Assembly: GCA_026988395.1 (NCBI GenBank)
Contig: JALSLI010000172.1
Coordinates: 1-37,666 of the forward strand
Source of the DNA: Flavobacteriaceae bacterium
Lineage (GTDB): Bacteria; Bacteroidota; Bacteroidia; Flavobacteriales; Flavobacteriaceae
Direction: 5' to 3'
DNA length: 37,666 bases
Shown: positions 1-7,229 of the stretch, one piece after another
Layout: each line of letters opens with the position of its first letter
Numbering within the stretch: the first letter of the stretch is position 1
Notes under the pieces: model-generated
Told to the model about the DNA's origin: nothing
What the model saw: the letters and a program-made list of their open reading frames with translations, nothing else
Databases searched by the model: none
Made by a program: the position numbers and the translations under genes

Positions 1-653
1 ACATTATAGCATACACAGCATTATCTGATAAAAATAAACAATTTTTAGAAAAAAAAATATCGGAATTGTTTCAAATTATCAGTAGTAAATATGCTGTTTA
101 TTGTAGACTTGTAAAAGGAGATACAATAGAATGCGTTATCGACAAACCGGAAGATGCTTTTGAAATTGCTTTGTTAATTAAAACATTTATTAAAAGTCTA
201 CCAATAAAGGAAACAAACAACAAACGTTTTAAATATTTTAAAACCTTTGGTATTCGAATAGCAATTGCCATAGGCAAACTTAGCAGATACGATAAAAAAA
301 GAGGTATTATAGATGGTGAGGCAATTTATATGGCAGGCAGAAAAATAAACGAAGAAAATACACATCAAAAAAAACGGATTGTTATTAAAAATACCTTATT
401 TTTTGTATCTAAAAATGAAAGTTTAAATCGTCAATTTCAAACAATTTTCTCTTTGGTAGAATTTATATTAAATAAAGCCACAGCTAAACAATGTGAAGTT
501 ATTTTTTATAAAACATTGGGATATAAAGAAACCGAAATAGCAAAAATTATAAATGTTAGTCAGCCTGTAATAAATCAACATTCGGTGAGTGTTGGATGGA
601 ATGCCTTAGAACAAACCATACGTTATTTTAGAGAAACCGTAAAAATCCTTTAA
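1..653 (+). CDS. SatD-like protein with C-terminal HTH (5' truncated)
   Basis: The reading frame is open from position 3, so the N terminus lies outside the window; a TTG at 66 is an internal codon rather than the start. The visible part is about 216 residues. The last 65 or so contain a helix-turn-helix-like stretch (roughly YKETEIAKIINVSQPVINQ) resembling sigma-70 region 4 or LuxR-type recognition helices. The overall pattern and the directly following DUF3307 gene (2 nt gap) fit the SatD/DUF3307 pair often seen in Bacteroidota. SatD was named in a streptococcal acid-tolerance operon, but its molecular role is not established. The family assignment is from memory of the pattern; the HTH is seen directly. 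Confidence 0.6.
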   Translation, partial: IIAYTALSDKNKQFLEKKISELFQIISSKYAVYCRLVKGDTIECVIDKPEDAFEIALLIKTFIKSLPIKETNNKRFKYFKTFGIRIAIAIGKLSRYDKKRGIIDGEAIYMAGRKINEENTHQKKRIVIKNTLFFVSKNESLNRQFQTIFSLVEFILNKATAKQCEVIFYKTLGYKETEIAKIINVSQPVINQHSVSVGWNALEQTIRYFRETVKIL

Positions 654-655
654 AG

Positions 656-1372
656 ATGAATTTTACTACTTTACTCCTACTTCAAATATTAGCCCATTTT
701 TTGGCGGATTACACGTTTCAGAATGATAAAAACGCGAGTGATAAAAATAAAAAAGGATTTAAAAGTAAATTCTTAAAATGGCATATTTTAATTGTTTTTA
801 TGCTTTCTTGGTTGCTTTCTTTTCAGTTAAAATTCGTTTTTGCCTCACTAATAATTGCATTTATTCATTGGCTTATAGATGGATTTAAACCAAAATTAAA
901 CAAAGGAAAATACAGTTTTTTTATCGATCAGTTTTTACATTTAAGCATTTTAACAATAGTAACTTATTTATATGTAGAAAAATTTGGTATCAGCGATTTG
1001 CCATTTGCAATTCCTAAAAAACTGCTTTTTATTATTTTGGCTTTTTATTTAACAGAAAAACCGACGAATATCTTTATACGTGAAATTTTTAGACTTTACA
1101 AAATAAAATTTAACGTTGTAAAAAATGAACTATTAAATGCCGGAAAATTAATTGGAATTATAGAACGATGGCTTATCTTATTATTTGTCTTTTTAAATCA
1201 ATACGAAGCAATTGGTTTTTTAATTGCCGCAAAATCCATTTTACGTTATAATCCAAATAATGACACCGAAAACTTTAATAAAACCGAATATGTTTTAGTT
1301 GGTACCATGCTCAGCTTTTTTATTGCCATTTTTTTAGGAACAATAACAAAATTGTTAATCGAAAAAATCTGA
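656..1372 (+). CDS. DUF3307 domain membrane protein
   Basis: This 238-residue, strongly hydrophobic protein has about five to seven predicted membrane segments. The N-terminal stretch ILAHFLADYTFQND carries the conserved His and Asp typical of DUF3307, and a second His/Asp segment (HWLIDGFK, then FIDQFLH) lies near residues 70-95. The ATG follows the SatD-like stop by 2 nt, which indicates co-transcription and probably translational coupling. The next gene starts 4 nt after this one ends. Function is unknown; the conserved polar residues inside membrane segments could suggest an enzymatic or ion-related role, but that is speculation. Confidence 0.65.
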   Translation: MNFTTLLLLQILAHFLADYTFQNDKNASDKNKKGFKSKFLKWHILIVFMLSWLLSFQLKFVFASLIIAFIHWLIDGFKPKLNKGKYSFFIDQFLHLSILTIVTYLYVEKFGISDLPFAIPKKLLFIILAFYLTEKPTNIFIREIFRLYKIKFNVVKNELLNAGKLIGIIERWLILLFVFLNQYEAIGFLIAAKSILRYNPNNDTENFNKTEYVLVGTMLSFFIAIFLGTITKLLIEKI

Positions 1373-1376
1373 CTTA

Positions 1377-2390
1377 ATGAAATATAACACATTCTATTTT
1401 ATATTTTTAGTTTTATTATTGTTAACAGCTTTTATAGTAAATATTAGTTTTGGATCGGTTTCTATTCCGTTTAAAACGGTGGTAAAAAGTTTTTTTACAG
1501 ATCAAAACATTAAAGAATCTTGGCTGTATATTATTAAAAATTACCGTTTACCAAAAGCAATAACCGCAATCTTGGTTGGTTCCGGTTTATCTATTAGCGG
1601 ATTGTTAATGCAAACACTTTTTAAAAATCCGCTTGCCGGACCTTTTGTTTTGGGTATCAGTTCGGGTTCTAGTTTAGGAGTTGCATTGTTGATTTTAGGA
1701 GGAAATCTCCTTGGTTTTTCAGCAATTGGCAACTCTAATTTAAGTTTGGCAATAGCATCCGGAATCGGTGCTTTTTTAGTGCTACTTGCCGTTGTTCTCG
1801 TTTCCAAAAACGTACGAAATACAGCTTCCATTTTAATTATTGGTTTGATGTTTGGAAGCATAACAAGTGCTACAATTAGCATTTTGGCATATTTTAGCAG
1901 TGCCGAGCAATTACAACAATTTTTATTTTGGACTTTTGGCAGTCTAGGCAATTTAACATGGCAAGAACTCGGTTTGTTTTTTATTATTTACCTTATCGGA
2001 ATGCTACTACTCTTATTTGTATTTAAACCATTAAACACATTACTCTTAGGCGATAATTATGCCAAAAGTTTGGGTGTAAACATTAAAAAAACAAGATTTA
2101 TCATCATTTTAATTACAGCAATCTTAACCGGAATAATTACGGCATTTTCAGGACCAATTGCCTTTATAGGCTTGGCTGTTCCGCATTTAGCGAAAATGCT
2201 TTTAAACACTTCTGACCATAAAATTTTACTTCCTGCTACTTTTTTAATAGGAAGTATTGTTATGTTAATAAGTGATACAATTGCACAATTACCAAACTCT
2301 GCTTACACTTTACCGATAAATGCCATTACAACAATTTTTGGAGCACCGATTGTAATTTGGTTGTTAATTCGTAAAAAACAAATTGTATAG
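1377..2390 (+). CDS. FecCD-family iron-chelate/cobalamin ABC transporter permease
   Basis: This 337-residue polytopic inner-membrane protein has about nine or ten hydrophobic segments. It shows the family landmarks: PLAGPFVLGISSGSSLGVAL near residue 85, and the cytoplasmic coupling loop with GPIAFIGLAVPHLAKML near residue 260. It would form the translocation pore for siderophore, haem or B12-type substrates together with an ATPase and a periplasmic or lipoprotein binding protein. Neither partner is in the window: the next gene is convergent and begins 3 nt after this stop. It is therefore either the last gene of a longer + strand unit or works with components encoded elsewhere. The substrate cannot be told from sequence alone. 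Confidence 0.88.
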   Translation: MKYNTFYFIFLVLLLLTAFIVNISFGSVSIPFKTVVKSFFTDQNIKESWLYIIKNYRLPKAITAILVGSGLSISGLLMQTLFKNPLAGPFVLGISSGSSLGVALLILGGNLLGFSAIGNSNLSLAIASGIGAFLVLLAVVLVSKNVRNTASILIIGLMFGSITSATISILAYFSSAEQLQQFLFWTFGSLGNLTWQELGLFFIIYLIGMLLLLFVFKPLNTLLLGDNYAKSLGVNIKKTRFIIILITAILTGIITAFSGPIAFIGLAVPHLAKMLLNTSDHKILLPATFLIGSIVMLISDTIAQLPNSAYTLPINAITTIFGAPIVIWLLIRKKQIV

Positions 2391-2393
2391 CTA

Positions 2394-3470
2394 TTACTTT
2401 CCGGATATAACGCTTTCTTGAATTTTAATAGATTCTTGATGAATAGCTTTATAAATTTTCTCCATAAACCCTTTTGCCAATCCAATTTTATCTCCTTTTT
2501 CGATACGTTCTTGTAATAGTTCATTCCATCTTTCCGGTTGTAAAATAGCTACATTTTGTGCTTTTTTCTCGATTCCTATTTTTTGAGAAATTGCCATTCT
2601 ATTAGCCAATAATTGAATTAAAGAAGCATCTATTTCATTAATTTCATCACGAAGTACTTCTAATTTTTTTAAAGAATTTTCTTTTTCAAAAGAAGATTTT
2701 CTTACTTTAAGTAAGTCTGTAATTTCGTTTAATCTCACAGGAGTGATTTGTTGTTTGGCATCACTCCAGGCGTTATCCGGATCATGATGTGTTTCAATCA
2801 TTAATCCATCAAATTGTAAATCTAATGCCATTTGCGAAACATCTAAAATATTTTCACGATTTCCGCAAATATGCGAAGGGTCATTAATTAGAGGCACTTC
2901 CGGTAAACGGTTTTTAAAATCAATTGCTATTTGCCAATTCGGATTGTTACGATATTTTGTTTTTTGATAGGTTGAAAATCCGCGATGAATAGCTCCAACA
3001 TTTTTAATATTTGCTTTTTGAATACGTTCAATTGCTCCAATCCACAGTTCTAAATCAGGGTTTATCGGATTTTTAACTAAAACAATTTTATCCGTATTTT
3101 GTAGTGCATCTGCTATTTCTTGCACGGCAAAAGGATTTACGGTTGTTCTGGCACCAATCCATAAAATATCGATATCGTGTTCTAATGCCAATTTAACGTG
3201 ATTGGCATTTGCAACCTCAACAGCAGTTAATAATCCTGTTTGCTCCTTTACTTTTTGTAACCACGGAAGTGCCAAAGCACCAATTCCTTCAAAATTTCCG
3301 GGTCTGGTTCTAGGTTTCCAAACACCTGCTCTAAAAACAGTTGCATCTGTTTTTGCCAAATCGTGTGCAATTTTTAAAACTTGCTCTTCGGTTTCGGCAC
3401 TACACGGACCGGCAATCACCAATGGGTGATCTAAATTCATTTTTTCTAGCCAATTATTTTGTGTCATCAT
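2394..3470 (-). CDS. Bifunctional DAHP synthase / chorismate mutase (type II)
   Basis: This 358-residue cytoplasmic enzyme has two domains. Residues 1 to about 255 are a KDO8P-synthase-like DAHP synthase, which condenses phosphoenolpyruvate with erythrose 4-phosphate. Its landmarks are VIAGPCSAE, WKPRTRPGNFEG, NDPSHICGNRE and MIETHHDPDNAWSDA. Residues from about 268 are an AroQ-type chorismate mutase (LRDEINEIDASLIQLLANRM). The mutase at the C terminus is the arrangement known from Porphyromonas and relatives, where prephenate inhibits the synthase; inhibition here is inferred. It is the promoter-distal gene of the aromatic operon, 30 nt after tyrA. The start could be Met1 or Met2. No clear terminator lies in the 3 nt to the convergent permease. 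Confidence 0.95.
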   Translation of the reverse strand: MMTQNNWLEKMNLDHPLVIAGPCSAETEEQVLKIAHDLAKTDATVFRAGVWKPRTRPGNFEGIGALALPWLQKVKEQTGLLTAVEVANANHVKLALEHDIDILWIGARTTVNPFAVQEIADALQNTDKIVLVKNPINPDLELWIGAIERIQKANIKNVGAIHRGFSTYQKTKYRNNPNWQIAIDFKNRLPEVPLINDPSHICGNRENILDVSQMALDLQFDGLMIETHHDPDNAWSDAKQQITPVRLNEITDLLKVRKSSFEKENSLKKLEVLRDEINEIDASLIQLLANRMAISQKIGIEKKAQNVAILQPERWNELLQERIEKGDKIGLAKGFMEKIYKAIHQESIKIQESVISGK

Positions 3471-3500
3471 CTTTTAATATTTTACAAAAATACTGCTTTT

Positions 3501-4334
3501 TTAGTTTAGTATTTCTTTGATTTTATTTGTTTTCTTTATTGTATTATAAATTTTTTCTTGTTCTTTATTTTCAATATTTCGTTTAAATTCTTGTAAATTC
3601 CGGATGTATTCTTCTAAGGCATTTAAAATGTGTTTTTTATTTTGTATAAAAATTGGTGTCCAAGTAGTTGGTGCACTTTTTGCCAATCTTACAGTAGATT
3701 CAAAACCACTACCTGCCATATTAAAAATAGTCTCTTCTTCTTTTTCTATTTCCAAAACTGTTTTCCCTAACATAAAGGAACTTATATGTGATAAATGCGA
3801 AACATAAGCAATATGTTTGTCGTGTTGAGAAGCATTTTCCATAAAAACAAATCGCATTTGTAAAGGCTTCATTAATTCTTGATACAATTCCAATTTTTCT
3901 TTAGCTGTTTGAGATTGTTCGCAAATAATATTTACTTTATCGGTAAATAAATTTTTAACTGTAGCTTTTGGACCGGAAAATTCAGTACCTGCAATTGGAT
4001 GCGTTGCTAAAAACTGGTTTCTCTTTGGATGATTTTTCACTTTTTTACACACATTTTCTTTTGTTGAACCAACATCAAAAACCAAAATATTTTTGGGGAT
4101 CTTATTTAAAATGGAAAAAACTACATCAGCCGTTTTATCTACAGGAACTGCAACAACAATGACATCCATTAAATCTATTTTATCAAATGAGATGATTTTA
4201 GAAACCAATCTTAAATCCAGAGCTTGCTGTTGGTGTTCTTGATTATTATCAATACCAAAAACGGTGTGATTTTTAGAAAATTCGAGTGCTAATGAGCCTC
4301 CAATTAAACCTAATCCTATAATTGCTATTTTCAT
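3501..4334 (-). CDS. tyrA: Prephenate dehydrogenase
   Basis: This 277-residue enzyme oxidatively decarboxylates prephenate to 4-hydroxyphenylpyruvate, the tyrosine branch. The N terminus is a Rossmann NAD(P)-binding fold (IAIIGLGLIGGSLAL), and the catalytic His segment THPIAGTEFSGP lies near residues 111-122. No regulatory ACT domain follows the catalytic part, so tyrosine feedback through ACT is not expected. The ATG overlaps the stop of the upstream aminotransferase gene by 4 nt, which indicates translational coupling. An arogenate-specific enzyme cannot be excluded from sequence, but the gene order with a general aminotransferase fits the prephenate route. Confidence 0.93.
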   Translation of the reverse strand: MKIAIIGLGLIGGSLALEFSKNHTVFGIDNNQEHQQQALDLRLVSKIISFDKIDLMDVIVVAVPVDKTADVVFSILNKIPKNILVFDVGSTKENVCKKVKNHPKRNQFLATHPIAGTEFSGPKATVKNLFTDKVNIICEQSQTAKEKLELYQELMKPLQMRFVFMENASQHDKHIAYVSHLSHISSFMLGKTVLEIEKEEETIFNMAGSGFESTVRLAKSAPTTWTPIFIQNKKHILNALEEYIRNLQEFKRNIENKEQEKIYNTIKKTNKIKEILN

Positions 4335-5488
4335 TTTTTAAAATTTATACGTTGGTAAACTTCGTTTAATTTATCTTCATTTATACATAAAGAAATTCGG
4401 ATATACTCTTTTCCGTTTGAACCAAAAATAGTTCCCGGAGTAATAAAAATATGTTTATTATAAAGTAATTTTTCGGTTAAACCGAAAGCTGTTTCTCCAT
4501 CAGGAAGCTTAGCCCAAACAAATAAACCAACACTATTTTTATTGTATGTACAGTTTAGCGTATCTAATATTTTCCACACTATTTTTCTTCTTTTTTCATA
4601 AATAGAATTCAGTTTTTTAAACCAACCGTTTCTAGTCTGTAAAGCAACAATTGCTCCTTTTTGAATGCCGTAAAACATACCACTATCCATATTACTTTTT
4701 ACTTGTAAAACGGTTTTTACATAAGAAGCTTTACCTAACAACATACCAACACGCCAACCTGCCATATTAAAAGTTTTACTAAGGGAATTTAGCTCTAATG
4801 CTACATTTTTAGCTCCTTTAACAGACAAAATACTTAAAGGTTTTTGATTTAAAACAAAGCTATATGGATTATCATTTACCAACAAAATTTGATGTTTTTT
4901 GGCAAAAGCAATTATACGTTCATAAAAAGAAATATTTGCTACAGCTCCCGTTGGCATATTAGGGTAATTTAACCACATAATTTTAACTTTAGACAAATCT
5001 GTTTTTTCCAAAGTTTCTATATCAGGTAACCAATTATTTTTTTCAGATAAATCGTAAAAAACGGGATAGGCTCCGGCCATTTTTGTTGCTGAGGTGTACG
5101 TTATATATCCGGGATTTGGCACCAAAACCTCATCGTTCTTGTTTAAAAAAGCCATTGAAATATGCATAATCCCTTCTTTTGAACCCATTAATGGAAGAAT
5201 TTCATCTTTTACATCTAAGGTTACTTGGTAATGATGTTGGTAAAAATCGGCTATTGCTTTTCTAAATTCTAACAGACCGTGATAGCTTTGATATGAGTGA
5301 TTACTATCCTTAGAAACAGCCTCTAAAATCTCTTGAATGACTTTTTTGGGAGGAGCTAAATCCGGTGAACCAATTCCTAAATTTATAATTGGTTTCCCTT
5401 GATTTTGCATCTCTTTTATTTCTTTTAACTTGGTAGAAAAATAATATTCGTCTATATATTGTAATCTATTTGCTCTTTCTATTATCAT
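4331..5488 (-). CDS. PLP-dependent class I/II aminotransferase, probably aromatic
   Basis: This 385-residue fold-type I aminotransferase shows LGIGSPDLAPP near residue 40, NYPNMPTGA near 175, NDNPYSF near 208, the Schiff-base Lys in LNSLSKTFNMAGWRVG near 240, and a late carboxylate-binding Arg in YIRISLCIN. Its place between pheA and tyrA, overlapping pheA by 23 nt and tyrA by 4 nt, makes the natural role amination of phenylpyruvate and 4-hydroxyphenylpyruvate. Related enzymes are annotated as aspartate or LL-diaminopimelate aminotransferases, so specificity is inferred from context. The overlap with pheA means its start codon lies inside the pheA reading frame. Confidence 0.9.
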   Translation of the reverse strand: MIIERANRLQYIDEYYFSTKLKEIKEMQNQGKPIINLGIGSPDLAPPKKVIQEILEAVSKDSNHSYQSYHGLLEFRKAIADFYQHHYQVTLDVKDEILPLMGSKEGIMHISMAFLNKNDEVLVPNPGYITYTSATKMAGAYPVFYDLSEKNNWLPDIETLEKTDLSKVKIMWLNYPNMPTGAVANISFYERIIAFAKKHQILLVNDNPYSFVLNQKPLSILSVKGAKNVALELNSLSKTFNMAGWRVGMLLGKASYVKTVLQVKSNMDSGMFYGIQKGAIVALQTRNGWFKKLNSIYEKRRKIVWKILDTLNCTYNKNSVGLFVWAKLPDGETAFGLTEKLLYNKHIFITPGTIFGSNGKEYIRISLCINEDKLNEVYQRINFKK

Positions 5489-6308
5489 CTGTTTCTTTTT
5501 TCGTATTTGGGTATTTTCCTAAAATTTTAATAGCAATTTCATTTTTAATTAATTCTTGCTTCGCCTTGTAAAACTGTGTAACATCGTTAAAAATAACGTC
5601 TGCAAAAAAAGCGTATTCCCAAGGATCATTTTCTATTGGTAAAGACTGGATTTTTGTTAAATTTAATTTGTTTTTTACAAAAATTTGTAAAACCTCGGAT
5701 AAACTTCCCATTTTATGTTTGGTAATAAATTTTAAAGAAACTTTGTTAAAATTTTCTTTTTTATAATCTTTGTTATCCAATATAAAAAATCGTGTATAAT
5801 TTTTTGGATTGGTGTGTATATTGGATTTAATAATCGGCATTTTATACATTTCGGATGCCTTTACACTAGCTATTGCAGCGACATTATTCAATTTATTTTC
5901 TTTAATTCTCTTAGCGGCTAATGCAGTATCATCGGTTTCTATTAATTTAATTTTAGGATATTTTCGTAAAAAATCTCTACATTGGTTTATTGCCATAGGA
6001 TGCGACCAAATTTCTTTAATATTAGTCATTTTTTGATTTTTGATTGCCATTAATTGATGTGCTATAGGCAAATAATACTCGCCTACAATGTTTAAATTAA
6101 ACTTGTCTATTAATTTATAATTTGCTAAAATAGCTCCGGCAATAGAATTTTCGATGGCCATAATTAAATATTCTACATTTTGTTCTTTTAATAAATGAGG
6201 CATTTCTTCAAATGTTAAACATTCATTTAACACTATATTTTTTCCAAAATAATTGTTTGCCACAATGTGATGAAAAGATCCTTTTATACCTTGAATTGCT
6301 ATTGTCAT
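5466..6308 (-). CDS. pheA: Prephenate dehydratase
   Basis: This 280-residue enzyme converts prephenate to phenylpyruvate, the committed step to phenylalanine. Residues 1-180 are the periplasmic-binding-protein-like catalytic part ending in the conserved T-R-F triad (YTRFF, 171-175). Residues 190-265 are an ACT domain. The two Phe-binding ACT motifs are altered: GALV is GSLS (201-204), and ESRP is QSLP (221-224). There is no fused chorismate mutase; that activity comes from the last gene of the operon. This is the first structural gene of the operon. Its ATG lies 15 nt after the end of the T-tract of the attenuator, so its expression depends on read-through of that terminator. Confidence 0.94.
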   Translation of the reverse strand: MTIAIQGIKGSFHHIVANNYFGKNIVLNECLTFEEMPHLLKEQNVEYLIMAIENSIAGAILANYKLIDKFNLNIVGEYYLPIAHQLMAIKNQKMTNIKEIWSHPMAINQCRDFLRKYPKIKLIETDDTALAAKRIKENKLNNVAAIASVKASEMYKMPIIKSNIHTNPKNYTRFFILDNKDYKKENFNKVSLKFITKHKMGSLSEVLQIFVKNKLNLTKIQSLPIENDPWEYAFFADVIFNDVTQFYKAKQELIKNEIAIKILGKYPNTKKETDDNRKSK

Positions 6309-6323
6309 ATGTTTTTAATGCAT

Positions 6324-6351
6324 AAAAAAGTCTCGTTAAAAACGAGACTTT
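6324..6351 (-). terminator. Intrinsic terminator (attenuator) in the pheA leader
   Basis: On the minus strand an 11-bp perfect stem, AAAGTCTCGTT (6351-6341) with AACGAGACTTT (6337-6327), closes a 3-nt TTT loop and runs directly into a T-tract ending at 6324 (TTTTTT, partly in the stem). The pheA ATG follows 15 nt later. A terminator between a promoter and the first gene of a biosynthetic operon only makes sense as a conditional attenuator. Read on the plus strand, the stem is followed by ATTGTAAAT, which is a poor terminator, and no plus-strand gene feeds into it. Confidence 0.88.
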
Positions 6352-6392
6352 ATTGTAAATTACTTGAGTTATATTTTAATTATACACATACA

Positions 6393-6461
6393 TCATCTCG
6401 ATAGTTTTATTCTAAAATAAAACCAATACAAGAAAGTAAAATATGTGTTTTGTAAATTCAT
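6393..6461 (-). CDS. Aromatic-rich leader peptide of the pheA operon
   Basis: This 22-codon ORF runs from ATG at 6461 to TGA at 6393. Residues 7-16 read YFTFLYWFYF: four Phe, three Tyr and one Trp in ten positions. That is far beyond chance and typical of an attenuation leader peptide that senses aminoacyl-tRNA. The ORF starts about 19 nt after the -7 box, so it is translated from the very 5' end of the transcript. The C terminus, RIKLSR, is basic and contains the nucleotides (CGAGA, 6400-6396) that can pair with the 5' arm of the terminator. No Shine-Dalgarno sequence is visible, as is usual in this phylum. The peptide itself probably has no other role. Confidence 0.87.
   Translation of the reverse strand: MNLQNTYFTFLYWFYFRIKLSR
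6404..6423 (-). promoter_or_regulatory. Hairpin inside the leader-peptide ORF
   Basis: A perfect 8-bp inverted repeat, GTTTTATT and AATAAAAC with a 4-nt loop, covers codons 13-20 of the leader peptide. It overlaps the Trp-Phe-Tyr-Phe codons, so a ribosome stalled there would disrupt it. It sits where classical attenuators carry the 1:2 (pause/protector) hairpin. The stem is AT-rich, so stability is modest. Confidence 0.55.
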
Positions 6462-6479
6462 TACTATTATTTAGTGTGA

Positions 6480-6510
6480 CAAATCTAAACAAAAAATTAA
6501 ACTAAACAAT
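6480..6510 (-). promoter_or_regulatory. Promoter of the leader-pheA operon
   Basis: On the minus strand, ATTG (6510-6507) is followed after exactly 19 nt by TAGATTTG (6487-6480). This matches the Bacteroidota vegetative promoter, a -33 TTG element and a -7 TAnnTTTG box. Transcription should start near 6473-6476, about 12-15 nt before the leader-peptide ATG. It is the best two-part promoter match I found in the window. Confidence 0.8.
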
Positions 6511-6600
6511 ATTTTTTGATTTTTTTTTAAAAAATAAGTAATACCTTAAAAAATTATACTTTTAATTCTTTTATCGTTATTTTTTTGGCAGCTAGCTATT

Positions 6601-6608
6601 TACTTTTG
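6601..6608 (+). promoter_or_regulatory. -7 box (TACTTTTG) of the DUF6787 gene
   Basis: TACTTTTG matches TAnnTTTG and ends 5 nt before the ATG at 6614, so the transcript would be leaderless or nearly so. No properly spaced -33 TTG is evident. The 305 bp between pheA and this gene thus hold two divergent promoters plus the pheA attenuator. Confidence 0.55.
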
Positions 6609-6613
6609 TCTTA

Positions 6614-6922
6614 ATGAAAAAATTAAGAGAACATTGGGAGATAAGCTCTAACCTGCAATTGGCATTAATCATTTTTGTCTTTGCCATTAATGGTTCTTTA
6701 TCTGCTTTTGCCACCAGAAATTTTTTTAGTCTCATTCATCATTCAAGAGAAAACGTTCATCCAATTTTTTATTGGTTGGTTTACTTTATAACCATTAGTG
6801 TTTTTTACTTTTTATTGCTAGCAATAACCAGTAGAATTTTTGGAAAAAACACCTTTCCTTTTTTTAAAAAATTTGCTAAAAAATCTTTAAAACCATTAGG
6901 TCTAAGCAGGTTTATTTTGTAG
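6614..6922 (+). CDS. DUF6787-like small membrane protein
   Basis: This 102-residue protein has two hydrophobic segments, roughly residues 16-34 and 50-72, separated by a His/Arg-rich loop, and a basic C terminus. The N-terminal pattern (KLREHWEISSNLQLALIIF) and the Gly/Ser-rich first membrane segment fit the DUF6787 proteins common in Flavobacteriia. Function is unknown. Its last 11 nt overlap the 3' end of the convergent gene. The -7 box 5 nt before the ATG fixes the start. Confidence 0.6.
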   Translation: MKKLREHWEISSNLQLALIIFVFAINGSLSAFATRNFFSLIHHSRENVHPIFYWLVYFITISVFYFLLLAITSRIFGKNTFPFFKKFAKKSLKPLGLSRFIL

Positions 6923-7184
6923 TATCTTTCTTAAAATAAGTAGTCCAAATCCACATTATGGTAAAGGTAGGAATAAAATCCGTCCAAGGTGCAATTTCCT
7001 CTAAAAACACCGTAGCACTTGCTATTTTTGAAGGCATTCCTTTATACAATTTCAACATTAAATAAGCTGCAATTGGTGCCCAAACAACGTCCGAAAATTC
7101 TCCAATCGTAGGAATGGTAAAAGATATTAATCCGATTAAATCGAGTACAATACTAATAACTAAAAGTGAATATTTGTTTTTCAT
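6912..7184 (-). CDS. Small hypothetical membrane protein
   Basis: This 90-residue protein has an N-terminal hydrophobic segment (residues 6-24), a second at about 33-45 and a third near 70-83 (FTIMWIWTTYF). It has a lysine-rich tail. I do not recognise a named family. It lies 45 nt downstream of folE on the same strand and probably shares its transcript. It converges on the DUF6787 gene with an 11-nt overlap of 3' ends. Reality as a gene rests on membrane-protein composition and good placement. Confidence 0.6.
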   Translation of the reverse strand: MKNKYSLLVISIVLDLIGLISFTIPTIGEFSDVVWAPIAAYLMLKLYKGMPSKIASATVFLEEIAPWTDFIPTFTIMWIWTTYFKKDTTK

Positions 7185-7229
7185 TGTTTTTTATTAATGA
7201 GTACAAAAAACAAGCCAAAAGTTACAATA

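Noticed and set aside
1541-1951. 136-codon antisense reading frame inside the FecCD permease gene
   Set aside because: It lies wholly inside a convincing membrane-protein gene, has shadow-like Lys/Pro/Ser composition, and has no promoter or recognisable motif.
6324-6351. Hairpin before pheA as a terminator for plus-strand transcripts
   Set aside because: On the plus strand it lacks a T-tract and no plus-strand gene ends upstream of it; the minus-strand reading has a T-run directly after the stem.
6324-6480. T-box riboswitch as the mechanism for the pheA leader
   Set aside because: No T-box sequence or specifier-loop architecture is seen, the leader is only about 150 nt, and the F/Y/W-rich ORF explains amino acid sensing better.
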